A program made the position numbers and the translations under genes. DNA of 64,000 bases from positions 1 through 64,000 of the forward strand of contig NZ_JAHWGP010000033.1 of the NCBI RefSeq assembly GCF_020873915.1. The letters are read 5' to 3'. How positions within the stretch are numbered: position 1 is the first letter of the stretch; each line of letters begins with the position of its first letter. The DNA is from Streptomyces sp. DH5. Lineage in GTDB: Bacteria; Actinomycetota; Actinomycetes; Streptomycetales; Streptomycetaceae. The notes below the pieces were generated by a model. That model saw only the letters and a list, made by a program, of their open reading frames with translations, was not told the DNA's origin and made no database searches. Shown one piece after another: positions 42,799 through 51,369 of this stretch.

Positions 42799-44921
42799 GA
42801 GGTCGTGTCGCCTTCCGGGGTCGCGGGGGTGGGTCGTGCTTCGGGGGTCTGGTCGGGGGTCGTGGGCGTGGCGCCGGGGTCGGGGGCGCCCGCGGTGGTG
42901 CCGGTGTCCGGGTCGGCCGTGTCGTCCGGGGTGGGGGTGCGGACGGCCTGGCGGAAACTGCTGAAACGCGCGGTGCGTGCCCTGGTCTCCTCGGCCGTGG
43001 GGGCGGGCCGGGGAGCGGCGGGACGGCCGCTGCCGGAACGCGAGCGCTCGGCCTCGGCCAGGGTCCGGCCCCGGCGGCGGCGGGGCAGTACCAGGGGCGC
43101 CGCCCCGCCCTCCGGGGACGGGGACTCGTGGGTGGGGACCGGGTCGGGGTCGAGGTCGGATCCCGCGCGGGACGCGGCGTAGGAGACGGTGGAGTGCGCG
43201 CCGTCGTCGCGGGACGCGGACCGCTCGGCGGGCGCGGTGCCGGCGTCGGTGCCGGTCGTGGTGTCGCCGCTGTGCGCGGTGGTGTGGGTGGTCTCGGGCT
43301 CCGGGCGACCGGGGGCGGCGGTGGCCGGGGCGCTGTCCCGGTCGCCGTGCCGGCTGCTGCTCCGGCGCTGGGGGAGGCCGGTGGCCGAGGCGTCCGTGGC
43401 GTCCGCGGGGGAGGCGTGGGAGCCGGCCGGGGACTTCACGGCCGCCGTGGCGGCCGGCGGGGTGGTGCGGCCGGGTGCGGCGGCCGGCGGGGTGGTGCGG
43501 CCGGACGGGGCGGCCGGCGGGAGCGGGGCGGCGGGGGCCGCGTCCGCCGGCACGAGGATGTCCTGCGGTACGAGCATCAGCACGCCCGTGCCGCCGCGGG
43601 CCGAGGGACGGTAGGACACCCGGAGTCCGTACCGGCGGGCCAGCCGGCCGACGACGGCGAGGCCCAGCCGGGTGCCGGTCAGGCCGCCGAGCTCGGTCAA
43701 CTCGCCGGAGACCGCGCGCTCGGCGCGGCGCAGCTGGGCCTCGCCCATGACGAGGCCGCTGTCCTCGACGGACACGATGACGCCGGCCGGGACCTCCTCG
43801 ACGTACACGTGGACCTCGGCGGTCGGCGGCGAGAAGTTCGCCGCGTTGTCGAGGAGTTCGGCGAGCGCGTGCATCACGCCCTCGGCGGCGTGGCCCGCGA
43901 CGGCGGTGTCGCTGGCGGAGTGCACGCGGATCCGCTGGTAGCCGCTGATCCGGCCCATGGCGCCGCGCAGGATCGACTCCATGGCGATGGGCCGGGCCCA
44001 GCGCCGGCCGGAGCGGGCGCCGGTGAGGACGGCGACGGAGTCGGCGAGCCGGCCCGCCTGCGCGGTGCGGTGGTCGAGGTGGAGCAGGTCGGCGAGGACC
44101 TCCTCGTCGTGGTGCTTCTCCTCCATCGCGCGCAGGTCGGCGAGCATGCCGGTGGACAGGGCCTGCATCCGTCCGGCCGCGTTGGCGGTCGCGGACACGG
44201 CGGCGGCACGGGCGCCGTTGGCCTCGCGCAGTTTGACGGCCAGCCGTTCGTTCCGCTCGCGGAGCCGTTCGCTCTCGGCCACCAGCCCGGTCCGCTCCTC
44301 GTCCAGCCGCTTCAGCTCGTCGGCGTGGTCGCGGGCCGTCCGGGCGGTGTGGGCCGTGTGCTCCTCGGTGATGAGGTGCAGCTTGGAGGCGTGCTCCTCG
44401 GCGAGGCGTGCCAGTTCGGCGGTGTGCGCCGCGGTGAGCCGGGAGCGCTCCTCGGCGTGCTCCCGCTCCAGCCGCGCGAGGTCGTCGGCGTGCTGCTCGG
44501 CGAGCCGGTCGCGTTCGGCGGCCAGGGTCTCGGCGAGGTGGGCCCGTTCCTGGTCCAGCTCGGCGGACAGACGGGCGCGTTCGCGGGTCAGTTCACCGGT
44601 CAGCCGTTCGTGCTGGCGGCGGGAGTCCTCCGCCAGCCGGGCCCGTTCCTGGAGCAGCCGTCCGACGTCCTGGGTGACGGATTCCAGCCGGGTCCGTGCC
44701 GCGCGCCCCGAGAGCACGGCGTACGTGGTGACGGCGGCGGCCGCGCTCAGCAGCACGGCGGCGACCGTGCCGATCACCGTCGTGGCACCGATCGCCTCGT
44801 CCGGGACGAGGAAGACGGCGGCGAGGACGGCGAGGGCGGAGAGTGCCGCGGTGATCAGGGGGACGGGCACCAGGCTGCGGGGGGTGGGGCGGTCGCCGGG
44901 GAGCAGGGGGGAGGTCATCAA
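42795..44921 (-). CDS. cvnA: Conservon sensor-kinase-like membrane protein (CvnA)
   Basis: 708 residues. Two N-terminal membrane helices (about 20-65), then a long Glu/Arg coiled coil to about residue 250 with alternating RLAEEHA-type heptads, and a GHKL ATPase domain near 270-470: ELLDNAANFSPP (N box), VSVEDSGLVMG (G1) and GLTGTRLGLAVVGRLARRYGL (G2). The C-terminal ~230 residues are Pro/Ala/Thr-rich and disordered. No phospho-accepting His box is obvious upstream. It should act as the membrane receptor of the conservon. The 285-base leader contains a direct repeat GGGTCCTCGGTC. Confidence 0.93.
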   Translation of the reverse strand: MMTSPLLPGDRPTPRSLVPVPLITAALSALAVLAAVFLVPDEAIGATTVIGTVAAVLLSAAAAVTTYAVLSGRAARTRLESVTQDVGRLLQERARLAEDSRRQHERLTGELTRERARLSAELDQERAHLAETLAAERDRLAEQHADDLARLEREHAEERSRLTAAHTAELARLAEEHASKLHLITEEHTAHTARTARDHADELKRLDEERTGLVAESERLRERNERLAVKLREANGARAAAVSATANAAGRMQALSTGMLADLRAMEEKHHDEEVLADLLHLDHRTAQAGRLADSVAVLTGARSGRRWARPIAMESILRGAMGRISGYQRIRVHSASDTAVAGHAAEGVMHALAELLDNAANFSPPTAEVHVYVEEVPAGVIVSVEDSGLVMGEAQLRRAERAVSGELTELGGLTGTRLGLAVVGRLARRYGLRVSYRPSARGGTGVLMLVPQDILVPADAAPAAPLPPAAPSGRTTPPAAAPGRTTPPAATAAVKSPAGSHASPADATDASATGLPQRRSSSRHGDRDSAPATAAPGRPEPETTHTTAHSGDTTTGTDAGTAPAERSASRDDGAHSTVSYAASRAGSDLDPDPVPTHESPSPEGGAAPLVLPRRRRGRTLAEAERSRSGSGRPAAPRPAPTAEETRARTARFSSFRQAVRTPTPDDTADPDTGTTAGAPDPGATPTTPDQTPEARPTPATPEGDTTS

Positions 44922-45206
44922 TCAGGGTCCTCGGTCGGGTCCTCGGTCGGTCCGCGGGCGTGCGCCGTCGTGTCTGCGCGGCCCTCGGGCGGGTTCGATG
45001 GGGACGCCGGACCTGATTTCGGGGTCGCTTCTCCGAACGAGGTCCGACAACTGCGCGCAACTCGCGGTCACTATATGAGAGTTCGTGATCGCCTTGGGAA
45101 GATTCCGTAGTCACATTCGGTAAATCACATGGTTCAGGGGTGTCCGGGGTGCCCGGACCGTGTGCGCCGCCGCCCGCCGCCGGTGCCGCGGGGGCATCCT
45201 GAGGGC
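44922..45206. other. Divergent region between the conservon and the FAD/Fe-S gene
   Basis: 285 bases with no gene. It carries two copies of GGGTCCTCGGTC at about 44929-44952, and AT-richer sequence around 45060-45130 (TATATGAGAGTTCGTGATCG, TCACATTCGGTAAATCACAT), where promoters are likely. Confidence 0.45.
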
Positions 45207-48071
45207 ATGACGGATCTCCGGGAACTACGGGCCGGACTGCTGTCCGCCGTGCGCGGCGAGGTCGACTTCTCCGCGACCGGGCGGGCGCTGACCACCATGG
45301 ACGCCTCCAACTACCGCCGGGTGCCACTCGGCGTGGTCGCCCCCCGGGACGCCGACGACGTGGCGGCGGCCCTGTCGGTGTGCCGGACGTACGGCGTCCC
45401 CGTGGTGCCGCGCGGCGGCGGCACGTCGATCGCCGGCCAGGCGACCGGCACGGGTGTGGTGCTCGACTTCACACGCCACATGAACCGTCTGCTGTCCCTC
45501 GACCCGCAGGCCCGCACGGCCGTGGTGCAGCCGGGGCTCGTCCTCGACCGCCTCCAGGAGGCCGCCGCCCCGCACGGCCTGCGTTTCGGGCCGGACCCCT
45601 CCACCCACAGCCGCTGCACCCTCGGCGGCATGATCGGCAACAACTCCTGCGGCTCCCACTCGGTGGCCTGGGGCACGACGGCCGACAACGTGCGCGAGCT
45701 CGCGGTCCTCACCCCGCGCGGGGAGCGGCTGCGCCCCGGCCGGGACTTCTCGGGCGCGCCGGCGGGACTGCGGGACCTGGTGGACGGCGAACTCGCCCTC
45801 CTGCGGACGGCGTTCCCCGACCTCCCGCGCCGCATCTCCGGCTACGCGCTGGACGCCCTGCTGCCCGAGAGGGGCGCCGACGTCGCCCGCTCCCTCTGCG
45901 GTTCGGAGGGCACGCTGGGCGTGCTCACGGAAGCGGTCGTGGACCTCGTGCCGGCACCGCGCGCCCGGGCGCTCGCCGTGCTGGCGTACGCGGACGAGAG
46001 CGGGGCGGCCGAGGCGGCGGCGGGGCTGCTGCCGCACCGGCCGCTGACCGTGGAGGGCATGGCCGCCGACCTCGTACCGTCCGGTGCGGACCTCCCGCGC
46101 GGAGGCGCCTGGCTGTTCGTGGAGACCGGCGGGGACACGGAGGCGGAGGCCCGCGCCCGGGCGGACGGCATCGTCCGCGCGGCCGACGCCCTGGACGCCC
46201 TCGTGGTCACCGACCCGGCCCGGCAGCGCACGCTGTGGCGCATCCGGGAGGACGCGAGCGGCACGGCCACGCGCATGCCGGACGGCACGGAGGCCTGGCC
46301 CGGCTGGGAGGACTGCGCGGTGCCGCCCGCCCGGCTCGGCGCCTACCTGCGGGACTTCCGGGCGCTCATGGCCGACCACGGCCTGCGCGGCACCCCGTAC
46401 GGTCACTTCGGGGACGGCTGCATCCACGTCCGCGTCGACTTCGACCTGCTGACCGAGCCGGGCGTCGCCCGCTTCCGGCGCTTCTCGGAGGAACTGGCCG
46501 GCCTGGTCGTCTCCCACGGCGGCTCCCTCTCCGGCGAACACGGCGACGGCCGGGCGCGGGCCGAACTCCTCCCGCGCATGTACGGCGCGCGGACGGTCGC
46601 CCTCTTCGAACGGGTGAAGGCCCTCTGGGACCCCGACGACCTGCTCAACCCCGGCGTGCTCGTCCGCCCCGCGCCCCTGGACACGGACCTCCGCTTCTCC
46701 GTCCTCCCGCGCGAACCGGTGGACGTCGCCTTCGGCTACCCCGCCGACGCCGGTGACTTCTCGGCGGCGGTACGCCGCTGCGTCGGCGTCGCCAAGTGCC
46801 GTACCGCGTCGGTGTCGGGGCCGGCGGTGATGTGCCCGTCGTTCCGGGTCACGGGCGAGGAGGAGCACTCCACGCGCGGGCGCGCCCGCCTGCTGCACGA
46901 GATGCTCGCCGGCGAGCTGGTGACCGACGGCTGGCGGTCGGCCGAGGTGCGGGACGCACTCGACCTGTGCCTGTCCTGCAAGGGCTGCCGCTCGGACTGC
47001 CCGGTCGGGGTCGACATGGCCACCTACAAGGCGGAGTTCCTCCACCACCACTACGCGGGCCGCCGCCGCCCCGCCGCCCACTACGCCATGGGCCGGCTGC
47101 CGCAGTGGCTGGGCTGGGTGGCGCGTACGCGGTCGGCCGGGGTGGTCAACGGGCTGGTCTCCGTCGGTCCGCTGGCGCGGGTGGCGAAACGGCTGGGCGG
47201 AATCGCGGGGGAGCGGGAGATCCCCCGGCTGGCGGCGGAGACGTTCACGCGGTGGTGGCGGGGACGGGGCGCGCCCGGCGGGGACGGCACGCTCGTCGTC
47301 CTCTGGCCGGACACCTTCACCGAGCACCTCTCGCCGTCGGTGGGCCGGGCGGCCGTACGGGTCCTGGAGGCGGCGGGCCTGCGGGTGGCGCTCCCGCCGA
47401 CCCTGCTGCCGGGCGGCCGGGTGGGCGACGCCCGCTCCCGCTCGGCCCTGTCCCTGCCGGCGGCCCGCAGGGCCCGGGTCTGCTGCGGCCTCACCTACCT
47501 CTCCACGGGCCAGCTCGACCGCGCCCGTGCGGTCCTCACCCGCACCCTCGACCTCCTGGAACCGGTGCTGGCCACCGACGCCCCCCTGGTCGTCCTGGAA
47601 CCGAGCTGCGCGGCGACCCTGCGCACGGACGCCCCCGAACTCCTCCACGACGACCCCCGCGCGGCGCGGCTCGCCGCCCGCGTCCTCACCTTCGCGGAGA
47701 CCCTGGAGCGGCACGCCCCCGACTGGACCCCGCCGCCGGTGAACCGTCCCGTCACCGGCCAGACCCACTGCCACCAGCACGCGGTCCTGGGCGAGGACCC
47801 CGACCGCCGGCTCCGCGCGGCGGCCGGCCTCACCGGCGACCTGGCGGGCGGCTGCTGCGGCCTGGCCGGCAACTTCGGCTTCGAGGAGGGCCACTACGAG
47901 GTCTCGGCCGCCTGCGCGGAGGACCGGCTCCTCCCGGCGGTGCGCGAGGCCCCGGACGAGGCGGTCGTCCTCGCCGACGGCTTCTCCTGCCGGACACAAC
48001 TGGAGCAACTCGCGGGCGTCCGGGGCCGCCACCTGGCGGAGGTCCTGGCGGTGGCCCTCGACGACGAGTGA
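45207..48071 (+). CDS. FAD-binding and Fe-S dehydrogenase (YdiJ-like, D-2-hydroxy acid)
   Basis: 954 residues from ATG 45207. Residues ~40-210 are an FAD_binding_4/PCMH domain (VVPRGGGTSIAGQA, LGGMIGNNSCGSHSVAWGTTADNV). Residues ~240-500 are the FAD-oxidase C domain (YGHFGDGCIHVRVDFD, GGSLSGEHGDGRAR). Near 587 is a ferredoxin-like cluster CLSCKGCRSDCPVGVDMA, and at ~740-900 are CCG-type Cys motifs (CCGLTYLSTG, CCGLAGNFGFE) with HCHQH. This is the arrangement of E. coli YdiJ, a D-2-hydroxyglutarate dehydrogenase, and of the glycolate oxidase fusion type. It is probably membrane-associated with an electron acceptor. The true substrate is not certain. Confidence 0.85.
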   Translation: MTDLRELRAGLLSAVRGEVDFSATGRALTTMDASNYRRVPLGVVAPRDADDVAAALSVCRTYGVPVVPRGGGTSIAGQATGTGVVLDFTRHMNRLLSLDPQARTAVVQPGLVLDRLQEAAAPHGLRFGPDPSTHSRCTLGGMIGNNSCGSHSVAWGTTADNVRELAVLTPRGERLRPGRDFSGAPAGLRDLVDGELALLRTAFPDLPRRISGYALDALLPERGADVARSLCGSEGTLGVLTEAVVDLVPAPRARALAVLAYADESGAAEAAAGLLPHRPLTVEGMAADLVPSGADLPRGGAWLFVETGGDTEAEARARADGIVRAADALDALVVTDPARQRTLWRIREDASGTATRMPDGTEAWPGWEDCAVPPARLGAYLRDFRALMADHGLRGTPYGHFGDGCIHVRVDFDLLTEPGVARFRRFSEELAGLVVSHGGSLSGEHGDGRARAELLPRMYGARTVALFERVKALWDPDDLLNPGVLVRPAPLDTDLRFSVLPREPVDVAFGYPADAGDFSAAVRRCVGVAKCRTASVSGPAVMCPSFRVTGEEEHSTRGRARLLHEMLAGELVTDGWRSAEVRDALDLCLSCKGCRSDCPVGVDMATYKAEFLHHHYAGRRRPAAHYAMGRLPQWLGWVARTRSAGVVNGLVSVGPLARVAKRLGGIAGEREIPRLAAETFTRWWRGRGAPGGDGTLVVLWPDTFTEHLSPSVGRAAVRVLEAAGLRVALPPTLLPGGRVGDARSRSALSLPAARRARVCCGLTYLSTGQLDRARAVLTRTLDLLEPVLATDAPLVVLEPSCAATLRTDAPELLHDDPRAARLAARVLTFAETLERHAPDWTPPPVNRPVTGQTHCHQHAVLGEDPDRRLRAAAGLTGDLAGGCCGLAGNFGFEEGHYEVSAACAEDRLLPAVREAPDEAVVLADGFSCRTQLEQLAGVRGRHLAEVLAVALDDE

Positions 48072-48114
48072 GCAGCCGCGGCCCGCACCCCGCCGACCTG
48101 ACCCGGCGGTGCCG

Positions 48115-48567
48115 TCAGGGAGTCGTCTCGCCCCGGATCAGCGGACCGCACACCGGCTGTACGTCCTCCGGGAGGTCGTCCGGGCGGCACCAGCGGGCGT
48201 CGAGGATCTCGAAGGGGTCCAGGCGCAGCTCGCCGCCGAGCAGGCGGGCCTCGAAGGCGACCTCCACACGGGTGCGCAGGCCGCTGTTCAGCATGACCAG
48301 GCGGCCCACCTCCACGTCGAGGCCGGTCTCCTCCCTGACCTCGCGCACCACGGTGTCCCGGAAGTCCTCGCCCTTGCGGGCGAAGCCGCTCGGCAGGCCC
48401 CACTGGCGGCCCGGCGGCCACATCCGGTGCCGGAGCAGCAGCACCCGCCCCTCGTCGTCGCGCACCACGCCGGTCACGCCGACCACGAACTTGGCGTGCA
48501 GCAGCCACATGAGGCGGGGCTGCACGGGGCGCAGGAGTCGCCAGAGACGGACAAGAACTCGTCGCAC
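48115..48567 (-). CDS. Nudix hydrolase
   Basis: 150 residues from GTG 48567. The Nudix box is complete in the stretch from GFARKGEDFRD to REVREETGL, with the expected G-x5-E-x7-REUxEExGU spacing. The N-terminus is basic and amphipathic (RRVLVRLWRLLRP), which could bind membrane. Cleaves some nucleoside diphosphate-linked compound; the substrate is unknown. Convergent with the FAD/Fe-S gene. Confidence 0.85.
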   Translation of the reverse strand: MRRVLVRLWRLLRPVQPRLMWLLHAKFVVGVTGVVRDDEGRVLLLRHRMWPPGRQWGLPSGFARKGEDFRDTVVREVREETGLDVEVGRLVMLNSGLRTRVEVAFEARLLGGELRLDPFEILDARWCRPDDLPEDVQPVCGPLIRGETTP

Positions 48568-48800
48568 GGGGCCTCGGATGAAGTGGGAACGGACGCGGGT
48601 GGTACCAGGGGGAACGGTACCCGGCGGGGGTCCACGGGGCGGACGGAGTTGACCGGGGCGGACCGGCGGCCGCATCGTCAGGTCTATAACCGTTTCACGG
48701 TACTGACCCGGGCCCCTACTCTGGACCGGACAGTTCTGTGAGACGTGCACGCGTGTGCAGCAGGCAGTGTGTACCCCGACGTCCCCGGAAGGCCCGGCCC

Positions 48801-49739
48801 GTGACCACCCCCAGCGCCGCCACCCCGTCCACCGCGCCCGTGACGGGCGGGCCCGCCTCCGCGCCGGCCGGTGCCCCGCGCGGGCGCGGCTCACTGGGCC
48901 CGGTCGGGCTGGTGCTCGCCGGCGCGGTCTCCGTGCAGTTCGGCGGGGCGCTGGCGGTGACGCTGATGCCGCGGGCCGGTGCGCTCGGGGTGGTGACGTT
49001 GCGGCTGCTGGTGGCGGCGGTCGTGCTGATGGTGCTGTGCCGGCCGAAGCTGCGCGGGCACTCGCGCGCCGACTGGGGCACGGTGATTGCCTTCGGTGTC
49101 GCCATGGCCGCGATGAACGGGCTGTTCTACCAGTCCGTCGCCCGCATCCCGCTCGGCCCGGCGGTCACCCTGGAGGTCCTCGGCCCGCTCGCGCTGTCCG
49201 TCCTCGCCTCCCGGCGGGCGGTCAACCTCGTGTGGGCCGCCCTCGCCCTCGCCGGCGTGTTCCTCCTCGGGGGCGGCTTCGGCAGCCTCGATCCGCTGGG
49301 CGTCGCCTTCGCGCTGGGCGCCGGCGCTATGTGGGCGGCGTACATCGTTTTCAGCGCCCGCACCGGCCGCCGCTTCCCGCAGGCGGACGGGCTCGCCCTC
49401 GCGATGGGCGTCGCGGCGGTCCTCTCCCTGCCGCTGGGCGTCGCCGAGTCCGGCACGAAGCTCCTCGACCCGACGATCCTCGCCCTGGGCGCGGGGGTCG
49501 CGGTGCTGTCGTCCGTCCTGCCGTACACCCTCGAGCTGCTCGCCCTGCGCCGCCTGCCCGCCTCCACCTTCGCCATCCTGATGAGCCTGGAACCGGCCCT
49601 CGCCGCGGCCGCCGGCTTCCTCGTCCTCGACCAGGCCCTGTCCACCACCGAGGCCGCCGCCATCGCCCTGGTCATCGCGGCGAGCATGGGGGCGGTGCGG
49701 ACGCAGGTGGGGCGGGGGCGGACCGGCGCAGGGCGATGA
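48801..49739 (+). CDS. EamA/DMT-family exporter
   Basis: 312 residues from GTG 48801, with GGAAGG eight bases upstream. Ten hydrophobic segments arranged as two repeats (VGLVLAGAVSVQFGGALAV; LEVLGPLALSVLA; LPYTLELLALRRLPASTFAILMSLEPALAAAAGFLVL) as in RhtA/YdcZ-type transporters. Probably exports amino acids or small metabolites. Stop lies a few bases from the HigA-like gene (convergent). Confidence 0.85.
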   Translation: MTTPSAATPSTAPVTGGPASAPAGAPRGRGSLGPVGLVLAGAVSVQFGGALAVTLMPRAGALGVVTLRLLVAAVVLMVLCRPKLRGHSRADWGTVIAFGVAMAAMNGLFYQSVARIPLGPAVTLEVLGPLALSVLASRRAVNLVWAALALAGVFLLGGGFGSLDPLGVAFALGAGAMWAAYIVFSARTGRRFPQADGLALAMGVAAVLSLPLGVAESGTKLLDPTILALGAGVAVLSSVLPYTLELLALRRLPASTFAILMSLEPALAAAAGFLVLDQALSTTEAAAIALVIAASMGAVRTQVGRGRTGAGR

Positions 49740-49745
49740 GGCGCC

Positions 49746-50051
49746 CTACAGCCGTACTGACAGGTTTCCCACAGTGGCCGTTATGGTCAGCTCGCCACCG
49801 ATCGCGTGCAGGTAAGCGGCCATCGTCGAGGTGTCCAGACGAGCCGTGCCTCGCTCGATCTGGCTGACCCTGCCCTGTGTCACGCCCATCGCCTTGGCGA
49901 CTTGAACCTGGGTGAAACCCTGGGCCTTGCGGAGCGCGGCCAGTTCGTGTCCCCGCTCCGCATCGATCATCTCGGCCTTGATGGCGTCGATGCGTTCGCG
50001 CTTCTCCGGGGTGATGTCGGTCGCCAGGTCGTCCATGGAGCCAAGGTTCAT
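49746..50051 (-). CDS. HigA-like XRE antitoxin/regulator
   Basis: 101 residues with an XRE helix-turn-helix at about residues 35-90 (ALRKAQGFTQVQVAKAMGVTQGRVSQIERG). It overlaps the toxin stop by four bases (ATGA) and is the second gene, i.e. toxin-first order as in higBA. It should bind the palindrome upstream of the toxin gene and repress both. Confidence 0.85.
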   Translation of the reverse strand: MNLGSMDDLATDITPEKRERIDAIKAEMIDAERGHELAALRKAQGFTQVQVAKAMGVTQGRVSQIERGTARLDTSTMAAYLHAIGGELTITATVGNLSVRL

Positions 50052-50410
50052 TTCCCCAGTCCTTCCCTCTTCTCCCGGTCCAGCGCCTCTAGGTAAGCGG
50101 TGAACTTGTCATCTGCCTCTTTGACCGCCCGGGGATACCAGGCCGCCCACTGACGCCCGGCGGCCTTGTTGCCCGCGACCAGGAAGATGGCCCGCCGCTC
50201 GGGATCGAAGACGAAAAGCATACGAATGCTCACGGTCCCGCCGCTGCGTGGGCGCAACTCCCGCATGTTCCGGTATCGGCTCTGCTCGATCGCGCCGACT
50301 GTCGGTCGTCGAAGTGCCGGACCGACTTCTTGAAGCCGTTCCAGAGCGGCTATGACGTGAAGATGACTGTCGGGATCCTCTTTCGCGAGCGTCTTGATCC
50401 AGTCCAGCAC
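50048..50410 (-). CDS. HigB/RelE-like toxin (5' end defective or start unusual)
   Basis: 120 residues from GTG 50410, beginning MLDWIKTLAKEDPDSHLHV. The rest matches the HigB pattern: LQEVGPALRRPTVGAIEQSRYRNMRELRPRSGG, IRMLFVFDPERRAIFLVAGNK, WYPRAVKEAD. Family members normally have about ten more residues at the N-terminus; in frame these read ELYELRFFED before the GTG, but that stretch has no ATG/GTG/TTG before the stop at about 50456. A CTG at 50428 is the only near candidate. The gene may start at CTG, be truncated, or carry a frameshift. Likely a ribosome-linked mRNA interferase. Confidence 0.7.
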   Translation of the reverse strand: MLDWIKTLAKEDPDSHLHVIAALERLQEVGPALRRPTVGAIEQSRYRNMRELRPRSGGTVSIRMLFVFDPERRAIFLVAGNKAAGRQWAAWYPRAVKEADDKFTAYLEALDREKREGLGK

Positions 50411-50454
50411 GTCTTCGAAGAAACGCAGCTCATAGAGTTCGGCCGCACCAAAAA

Positions 50455-50470
50455 ATTAGCATGACCTAAT
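50455..50470. promoter_or_regulatory. Palindrome ATTAG-N6-CTAAT at the higBA promoter
   Basis: ATTAGCATGACCTAAT lies just before the toxin reading frame. An AT-rich inverted repeat is unusual in this genome. It fits an autoregulatory operator for the HigA-like protein and overlaps the likely -10 region. Confidence 0.65.
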
Positions 50471-50571
50471 GTCGAGGGCAAGCGTTCGCCCCCTCGCTCG
50501 TGGCGCAGCTCCTCGGGTGAAAACCAGCAAGCGTGCTTGATTGTTTTGTCCGTGCCTGCCATGCTCCCGTC

Positions 50572-51369
50572 ATGGCCGACCCGACGCGTGTCATCGATGA
50601 CCTGTGTGCCGAGAGTGACGAACTGGACCGGCTGGTGGCCGGGCTGGAGACGGAACAATGGGCGCTGCCGACGCCCGCCGCCGGATGGACCGTCGCCCAC
50701 CAGATCGCCCACCTCGTCTGGACCGACCACTCCGCGCTGCTCGCCGTCACCGACGCGGACGGCTTCCGGACGCTGGTGGAAGGCGCCCTGAACGCCCCGC
50801 ACACCTTCGTGGACGACGGGGCCGAGGAGTACGCCCGGGCCGCGCCGGCCGACCTGCTCGCGCGGTGGCGGGAGGGGCGTGCGGCGCTGGAGAAGGCGCT
50901 GCGGGAAGCGCCGGCCGGGGCGCGGTTCCCCTGGTACGGGCCGCCCATGTCGGCCGCCTCCATGGCCACCGCCCGTCTCATGGAGACCTGGGCCCACGGA
51001 CAGGACGTCGCCGACACGCTCGGCGTGAGGCGGCCCCCCACCGCCCGGCTCAGGCACGTGGCGTGGCTCGGGGTGCGGACCCGGGACTTCGCCTACGGGG
51101 CGCACGGCCTCACCCCGCCCGCCGAGCCCTTCCGCGTCGAACTCACCGGGCCGGACGGCGGGACGTGGACCTACGGCCCCGAGGACGCGCCCCAGCGGGT
51201 CACCGGCCCCGCGCCCGACTTCTGCCTCCTGGTCACCCAGCGCGCCCACCGCGCGGACCTCGCCCTCACCGCCGACGGCCCCGACGCCGACCGCTGGCTG
51301 GACATCGCCCAGGCCTTCGCCGGCCCGCCCGGCGGCGGACGCCTGCCGAAGGGGGAGGACACCCGGTGA
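50572..51369 (+). CDS. TIGR03084-type metal-binding protein (maleylpyruvate-isomerase-like fold)
   Basis: 265 residues. The N-terminal region ([45 protein letters not shown]) has the W-x-V-x-x-x-x-x-H and downstream ETWAHGQDV His motifs of the DinB/mycothiol-dependent metal-binding fold. The TIGR03084 subgroup is an uncharacterised partner of such catabolic operons. GTG of the next gene overlaps its stop, so it is the first gene of the operon. Cytosolic; the chemical role is unknown. Confidence 0.82.
   Translation: MADPTRVIDDLCAESDELDRLVAGLETEQWALPTPAAGWTVAHQIAHLVWTDHSALLAVTDADGFRTLVEGALNAPHTFVDDGAEEYARAAPADLLARWREGRAALEKALREAPAGARFPWYGPPMSAASMATARLMETWAHGQDVADTLGVRRPPTARLRHVAWLGVRTRDFAYGAHGLTPPAEPFRVELTGPDGGTWTYGPEDAPQRVTGPAPDFCLLVTQRAHRADLALTADGPDADRWLDIAQAFAGPPGGGRLPKGEDTR

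Noticed and set aside
48115-48894. Longer start of the Nudix gene up to 48894
   Set aside because: The added part is Arg-rich, out of family and overlaps the next gene's promoter; GTG 48567 is better.
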